Source of the DNA: a candidate division WWE3 bacterium
Lineage (GTDB): Bacteria > Patescibacteriota > WWE3 > UBA101185 > UBA10185
Length of the DNA: 9,273 nucleotides
Assembly: GCA_020427865.1 (NCBI GenBank)
Contig: JAGQNX010000073.1
Span: forward strand, 1-9,273
Reading direction: 5' to 3'
Part shown: piece by piece, positions 6,065 to 9,273 of the stretch
Numbering within the stretch: position 1 is the first letter of the stretch
Layout: each line of letters begins with the position of its first letter
Notes under the pieces: model-generated
Database searches by the model: none
What the model was told of the DNA's origin: nothing
The model's input: the letters and a program-made list of their open reading frames with translations, nothing else
Position numbers and translations under genes: made by a program

Positions 6065-7006
6065 TTAACAGCAAATAGTTTTAAAGTATTCGATTGTAGA
6101 ATCTAAACCCTCGGCAAGTTTAACTTTGGGTTCCCACTCAAGTTTTTCTTTAGCTAAACTAATATTTGGTTTACGCTTTTTAGGGTCGTCTTGTGGCAAG
6201 CCATTATAAGTTACTAGTGACTTAGAACCTGTTTTTTGTACAACTAAGTCGGCAAGCTCTTTTATTGTAAATTCGTCAGGATTACCTATGTTTACAGGTC
6301 CTTCAAAACTATCATGGTTCATGAGTTTGTACATACCATCTATTAAATCAGACACATAGCAAAAAGAGCGTGTTTGACTACCATCACCATAAATTGTGAT
6401 AGGCTCATTTTTGAGTGCTTGTACTATAAAATTAGAAACAACACGACCATCATGTTCTGCCATACGCGGGCCATAAGTATTAAAAATACGCATTATACGA
6501 ATTTCTAGATTATGCATACGCTTGTAGTCGCAAAAGAGGGTTTCGGCAACACGCTTACCCTCGTCATAACAAGCACGGGGACCCGTTATACTTACATTAC
6601 CTCTATACTCTTCTGTTTGAGGGTGCTCTAGAGGGTCTCCATATACCTCAGAGGTAGATGCCTGCAAAATGCGTGCTTTATGCTTACGTGCTAAACCTAA
6701 CATATTAACCACACCTAATGTGTTGGCTTTTATGGTTCTAACAGGATTATCTTGGTAATGTACAGGAGAAGCAGGACATGCAAGATTATAAATATGATGA
6801 ATTACGTAGTTATCAAGGTTAATTGGGTTAATAATATCGTGGTTTAAAAAGGTAAAATGCTCGTGGTCTAAAAGATGTTCAATGTTCTTTTTGTGCCCTG
6901 TCATAAGATTGTCTATACAAACAACTTTATGACCTTCCTTTATTAATAAATCACATAAGTGGCTACCTAAAAATCCAGCACCACCCGCTACGACAGCTAG
7001 TTTCAT
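6065..7006 (-). CDS. UDP-glucuronate decarboxylase (UDP-xylose synthase)
   Basis: Extended short-chain dehydrogenase that uses bound NAD to convert UDP-glucuronate to UDP-xylose, a donor for surface glycans. From ATG 7006 it has 313 residues, normal for bacterial Uxs. It shows the NAD motif GGAGFLGSHLCD (8-19), NLACPASPVHYQDNPVRTIKA (74-94, family-specific), the catalytic STSEVYGDP (117-125), YDEGK with Tyr147 and Lys151, the RIFNTYGPRM stretch (173-182), DGRVVSNFIVQAL (186-198) and IYGDGSQTRSFCYVSDL (205-221). The CPASP and GPRACYDEGKR signatures separate it from plain UDP-glucose 4-epimerases. The frame extends 13 codons further to a TTG at 7045, but the ATG puts the first beta strand at residue 2, as is usual. 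It stands between pgk and the Fe-S genes with 74- and 93-base gaps, so it may be transcribed separately. Confidence 0.92.
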   Translation of the reverse strand: MKLAVVAGGAGFLGSHLCDLLIKEGHKVVCIDNLMTGHKKNIEHLLDHEHFTFLNHDIINPINLDNYVIHHIYNLACPASPVHYQDNPVRTIKANTLGVVNMLGLARKHKARILQASTSEVYGDPLEHPQTEEYRGNVSITGPRACYDEGKRVAETLFCDYKRMHNLEIRIMRIFNTYGPRMAEHDGRVVSNFIVQALKNEPITIYGDGSQTRSFCYVSDLIDGMYKLMNHDSFEGPVNIGNPDEFTIKELADLVVQKTGSKSLVTYNGLPQDDPKKRKPNISLAKEKLEWEPKVKLAEGLDSTIEYFKTICC

Positions 7007-7099
7007 ATTTAAACTTTCTAAATTTTTTTTGATTGCTTTAAACAAAGCTAAAATTATGCCTGCAGTCTATAGCAGTTTTGTACAAAGCACAACAATGGC
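7007..7099 (-). promoter_or_regulatory. Intergenic region pgk-uxs with weak promoter candidates and a palindrome
   Basis: This 93-base gap has no gene. On the minus strand it holds two weak -10 candidates: TATAGA (7066-7071), with TTGTTG (7090-7095) 18 bases upstream, and CATAAT (7053-7058), preceded by AGG. It also holds a perfect 10-base palindrome TTTGTACAAA (7077-7086) that could be a small operator. None is strong. No terminator hairpin followed by a U tract is visible after pgk. Confidence 0.25.
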
Positions 7100-8116
7100 T
7101 TATTCAAGCAATTTTACAAGAGTGTTAGGAAATCCATTTGTAGGCGTATACTCTAACGACTCAAGTGCGGGCAGTGATTCATCTATTAAAAATTCTAACA
7201 TAGCACCGCCTCCTGTAGACACAAACGAAAATTTATCTAAAACACCAACCTTAGACATTGCAGCAATACTGTCACCCCCACCCACTAAGCTATAACAATT
7301 TTTGTTGGAAGTAACTAATTTAGCTAGTTGTGCAGTGGATTTTAAAAATTCGTCTTCTTCAAAAACGCCTAATGGACCTGCCCAAATTACAGTTTTTGCC
7401 TGAGATAAAATTTTAGAATAAGTTTGTGTAGTTTCAGGACCAATATCTTTTTGTGCACGTGCATAATCAGTAGGGATAACTAGGTTGGAAATAATATCTT
7501 CTCGTTTTGCCTCTATTTCTAAACCAAGACGACCACCTAAAAGTACAGTATCTGATACTTCTAAAAATTTGCTTACCGCAGGACCTTTAGATTCTAATTT
7601 GGCACCTCCAATAACAGAAACAAGAGGTCGTGCAGGATTTTTAATCACAAAAAGCAGTGTTTCAACCTCTTTAACTAACTGCAAACCTGCATAGCTTGGG
7701 AGATATTTTGTAATGGCGTCCATAGACGCATGGGCGCGATGAGAGGTAGCAAAAGATTCATTTACATAAATGTGGGCATTCGTAGAAAAAGCTAATTGTT
7801 CGGCATATACAGAATCATTTTGTTCTTCGCGAGGATCAAATCGCAGATTTTCTAAAAGTTCGTAATTGTTTACCCCTAGATGTAAATCAAAATAAGGTCG
7901 TAGATTTTGAGTGCTTAATTCGGGACTAGGGACACCTTTTGGTCTTCCCATATGACCACAAATCACAGGAGTATAGTTGTTTTTAATTAAAAGCTCTAAT
8001 GTGGGTAGGGCATGATCTAACCTAAAAGTGTCAGCAATTTTAGTACCTTCATTAACAGTTTGAGTTAATGGTACGTCTAAGTCGCATCTTACAAGTGCTC
8101 TTTTTTGCTTGGGCAT
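7100..8116 (-). CDS. pgk: Phosphoglycerate kinase, compact form
   Basis: Transfers phosphate from 1,3-bisphosphoglycerate to ADP, the first ATP-yielding step of lower glycolysis. Both lobes are recognisable. In the N-lobe: VRCDLDVP (9-16, canonical RxDxNVP), FRLDHALPTL (31-40), GHMGRPKG (54-61), LLENLRF (87-93) and NESFATSHRAHASM (119-132). In the C-lobe: IGGAKLESK (169-177, nucleotide-binding lysines), LGGRLGLE (193-200), DIGPETT (224-230), WAGPLGVFE (245-253), VGGGDS (278-283) and STGGGAMLEFL (300-310). At 338 residues it is some 50-60 shorter than usual. Most of the loss lies between LGGRLGLE and DIGPETT, where the long helix and following loop of canonical enzymes are almost absent. NVP to DVP, YVND to YVNE and WNGP to WAGP are unusual changes. 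The main substrate arginines remain, so an active enzyme is likely. Confidence 0.95.
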   Translation of the reverse strand: MPKQKRALVRCDLDVPLTQTVNEGTKIADTFRLDHALPTLELLIKNNYTPVICGHMGRPKGVPSPELSTQNLRPYFDLHLGVNNYELLENLRFDPREEQNDSVYAEQLAFSTNAHIYVNESFATSHRAHASMDAITKYLPSYAGLQLVKEVETLLFVIKNPARPLVSVIGGAKLESKGPAVSKFLEVSDTVLLGGRLGLEIEAKREDIISNLVIPTDYARAQKDIGPETTQTYSKILSQAKTVIWAGPLGVFEEDEFLKSTAQLAKLVTSNKNCYSLVGGGDSIAAMSKVGVLDKFSFVSTGGGAMLEFLIDESLPALESLEYTPTNGFPNTLVKLLE

Positions 8117-8124
8117 ATATTTTT

Positions 8125-8130
8125 AGTATA
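8125..8130 (-). promoter_or_regulatory. -10 box of pgk
   Basis: TATACT lies eight bases before the pgk ATG in the 21-base gap after the 88-residue gene, within TTTAGGCTATACT. It implies a leaderless or nearly leaderless pgk mRNA, and there is no Shine-Dalgarno. The -35 position has only TTTCGG, a poor match, so read-through from upstream may also contribute. Confidence 0.4.
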
Positions 8131-8137
8131 GCCTAAA

Positions 8138-8404
8138 TTAACCTTGTCCGAAATCACGGAGACCTTTTTTTAATTGACGGTCTCGTTCCTCTTTTTCATC
8201 TGGAGTCTCATAGGCGATTTTGACATCAGGATTTCCAGCTTGAATAGAAGCCATATCATGTACACCAGCTTCAAACGAAGCAGGTGCATACTTAGTTTTG
8301 TGAATGGATCTAATTGTGGGCACGGGAGGCCCTATTTCATTTTGCAAGTCAGGATTGTGGCCCTCAATATTAAAATTATCGGGTACATTATTTTCGTTTT
8401 CCAT
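8138..8404 (-). CDS. Hypothetical 88-residue acidic protein
   Basis: No family was recognised. From ATG 8404 the protein has 88 residues and no membrane segment or Cys. It has an Asn/Asp/Glu-rich start (MENENNVPDNFNIEG), a proline-containing middle (GPPVPTIRSIHKTKY, 25-39) and a charged C-terminal helix (TPDEKEERDRQLKKGLRDFG, 67-86), so much of it may be disordered. The frame runs 15 codons further upstream to a start at 8449, inside the nucleotidyltransferase gene. That longer form is rejected because a TATAAT box lies in between, six bases before ATG 8404, and because AGAGG directly precedes this ATG. It sits 21 bases before pgk and after the nucleotidyltransferase gene. Being an intact frame between two real genes, with its own promoter, supports a real gene. 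Confidence 0.65.
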   Translation of the reverse strand: MENENNVPDNFNIEGHNPDLQNEIGPPVPTIRSIHKTKYAPASFEAGVHDMASIQAGNPDVKIAYETPDEKEERDRQLKKGLRDFGQG

Positions 8405-8410
8405 ACCTCT

Positions 8411-8438
8411 ATTATAGTATAATAAGGCAAGATCACAA
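8411..8438 (-). promoter_or_regulatory. Promoter of the 88-residue protein gene
   Basis: Minus strand: TTGTGA (8433-8438), a 16-base spacer, then a perfect TATAAT (8411-8416), six bases before ATG 8404. This is the best -35/-10 pair in the window. It overlaps the stop codon of the nucleotidyltransferase gene and predicts a start of transcription at the ATG itself. It probably also drives pgk. Confidence 0.5.
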
Positions 8439-9158
8439 TTCCAAAGCACCCTGACTATGCTCTAGAGCCATTCTATAAACATCTAGATCAGGTAAGTTTA
8501 TTTTATCTAAAGCCTGAGCAAAGTCGTTTTTCCAATTTGGATTTTTAAACTTAATAGAAGAGTGATCTAACATTCTCTTAAATCTATACCAGCGTTTATC
8601 GTATGTGCCATCTTGATACGGCCATTTGGCGACATGGTATTTAAAAAACTCGTTTATAGGTTTTGCCCAAGTTGCTTTTGTACAATTTGCAACAATACAT
8701 TGGCGAAGCCACCTAGCATAGACTAAATCTCCCACGATAAATTGGTCTGGAGTATATAACAAAGGAACTCCTATGCAGTTATTTAGTTCGTTCATACCAT
8801 AAACTGGAGGACAGTAATCTACTGTAAGATCTATCACTCTATTTAAATGAGTGTAGGGGGCTGTATCTTTTACAGGCTCAACGGCGTCGGGACGACTACT
8901 AACAACAAATATATCATAGTCAGAGGCTTGGTCTGAATGCCCCCAAATAGTAGAGCCAGCTATAAGTGCAAAAACCCCATGCGTCTCGGGCAACACACCT
9001 AAACAGTCTTGGGCAGCACTTAATGCTTCTGCTCTAAATTCAACTAAATCTGGCGTTACCAAAGGGTGTTCCCACACATTGTGTACAAATCTAGCAACGT
9101 GACTATATGCTTGGGTAGGTTCTGGAGATTCTACTGTATTAAATAGCTCTGCGCTCAT
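8433..9158 (-). CDS. Nucleotidyltransferase-fold protein
   Basis: A 241-residue protein of the polymerase-beta-like nucleotidyltransferase superfamily. The signature is ALIAGSTIWGHSDQASDYDI followed by FVVS: Gly68-Ser69, then Asp80 and Asp82 as the metal-binding pair. A later acidic strand, VIDLTVDY (Asp110, Asp114), may give the third carboxylate. The C-terminal half (about 145-241) is rich in Trp, Tyr and Lys (NEFFKYHVAKWPYQDGTYDK region) and probably helical, as in enzymes that modify a small molecule, RNA or protein. The substrate cannot be told. ATG 9158 is preferred over the TTG two codons upstream because of the ATG itself and a TATAAT 11 bases ahead. It lies between gap and pgk, 47 bases after gap. 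No antitoxin-like HEPN partner is seen, so a toxin-antitoxin role is not supported. Confidence 0.75.
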   Translation of the reverse strand: MSAELFNTVESPEPTQAYSHVARFVHNVWEHPLVTPDLVEFRAEALSAAQDCLGVLPETHGVFALIAGSTIWGHSDQASDYDIFVVSSRPDAVEPVKDTAPYTHLNRVIDLTVDYCPPVYGMNELNNCIGVPLLYTPDQFIVGDLVYARWLRQCIVANCTKATWAKPINEFFKYHVAKWPYQDGTYDKRWYRFKRMLDHSSIKFKNPNWKNDFAQALDKINLPDLDVYRMALEHSQGALEL

Positions 9159-9169
9159 AGGCAAAAAGC

Positions 9170-9178
9170 ATTATATCA
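9170..9178 (-). promoter_or_regulatory. Extended -10 promoter of the nucleotidyltransferase gene
   Basis: The minus strand carries TGATATAAT, a perfect TATAAT with the upstream TGn of an extended -10 promoter, which can work without a good -35. None is seen here. It lies 11 bases before ATG 9158, giving a predicted leader of only about four or five bases, within the 47-base gap after gap. Confidence 0.45.
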
Positions 9179-9205
9179 GGAATATTCAAAAAAATTTTCG
9201 AAAGA

Positions 9206-9273
9206 TTAACTACAAGCGTGGACGGCTAACTCTACAAGGCGGCTACTATAACCCCATTCATTGTCATACCAAG
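9206..9273 (-). CDS. gap: Glyceraldehyde-3-phosphate dehydrogenase, C-terminal end only
   Basis: The last 21 codons and stop of a gene that continues beyond the right edge. The visible residues WYDNEWGYSSRLVELAVHA match the closing signature of phosphorylating GAPDH (canonical SWYDNEWGYSNRLVDL), where the Asn and Tyr near NEWGY lie by the NAD site and the helix packs against the catalytic domain. The enzyme makes 1,3-bisphosphoglycerate, the substrate of the Pgk encoded three genes downstream. The stop TAA is at 9206-9208. The identity is firm from this signature, although the catalytic Cys is outside the window. Confidence 0.93.
   Translation of the reverse strand, partial: WYDNEWGYSSRLVELAVHACS

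Noticed and set aside
7007..7045. TTG start extending the UDP-xylose synthase by 13 residues
   Set aside because: The ATG at 7006 gives the standard N-terminus directly before the first beta strand. A CATAAT seven bases before the TTG keeps the longer form barely possible.
7029..7295. Plus-strand open frame opposite pgk
   Set aside because: It lies antisense to well-supported pgk codons and its translation shows no recognisable features. The same holds for other opposite-strand frames in the window.
8405..8449. Fifteen-codon N-terminal extension of the 88-residue protein
   Set aside because: It would be encoded across the TATAAT promoter and inside the end of the upstream gene; the ATG at 8404 follows a -10 box and AGAGG.
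8433..9158. Nucleotidyltransferase as the antitoxin of an MNT/HEPN toxin-antitoxin pair
   Set aside because: The neighbouring 88-residue protein lacks the HEPN helical pattern and RxxxxH motif, and the enzyme is longer than minimal nucleotidyltransferases.
1558..9273. Alternative genetic code with UGA read as glycine
   Set aside because: All recognised genes run at full length without in-frame TGA, which would be frequent under that code, and TGA ends the nucleotidyltransferase gene.

Overview
The window reads as part of a low-GC genome from the Patescibacteria (Candidate Phyla Radiation, CPR). The clues are compact, tightly packed genes, shortened versions of universal proteins (phosphoglycerate kinase, triosephosphate isomerase, DNA polymerase III delta), a type IV pilus-type PilO-like gene followed by a tiny membrane protein, and a sortase with an LPXTG-like substrate. 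TGA behaves as a stop and the long frames are intact, so the code is the standard bacterial one, not the UGA=Gly code of Gracilibacteria/Absconditabacteria. The exact CPR lineage cannot be fixed from this sequence.

Layout. Positions 1-1476 are on the plus strand: the end of a PilO-like pilus assembly gene, a 57-residue membrane protein overlapping it by one base, and a secreted K/E/T/Q-rich protein ending in a VPNTG sorting signal. From 1558 to the right edge every gene is on the minus strand. In transcription order (right to left) these are: the last codons of gap (GAPDH), a nucleotidyltransferase-fold protein, an unknown 88-residue protein, pgk, a UDP-glucuronate decarboxylase (UDP-xylose synthase), a small ferredoxin-like protein, a truncated aldehyde:ferredoxin oxidoreductase (AOR)-like protein, tpi, a LytR-CpsA-Psr protein, holA and a sortase. 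The sortase and its probable substrate meet tail to tail.

How it fits together. gap, pgk and tpi are three consecutive steps of triose-phosphate glycolysis. The Fe-S pair (ferredoxin plus AOR-like) is overlapped and packed directly onto tpi. The AOR-like protein keeps the N-terminal fold and a CxxCxxxC cluster motif but appears to have lost the pterin-binding residues and the catalytic C-terminal domains. It is the most unusual gene here. The second theme is the cell surface: LytR-CpsA-Psr glycopolymer transfer, UDP-xylose synthesis, sortase anchoring and pilus assembly.

Regulation. Several genes that begin transcription units have a TATAAT-like -10 box only about 6-11 bases before the start codon, which suggests leaderless or nearly leaderless mRNAs. 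Clear Shine-Dalgarno sequences are seen before two internal genes (the small membrane protein and holA). This guided the choice of start codon for the 88-residue protein and the nucleotidyltransferase. No rRNA, tRNA, CRISPR, insertion sequence or convincing intrinsic terminator was seen. No gene-free stretch exceeds 300 bases.
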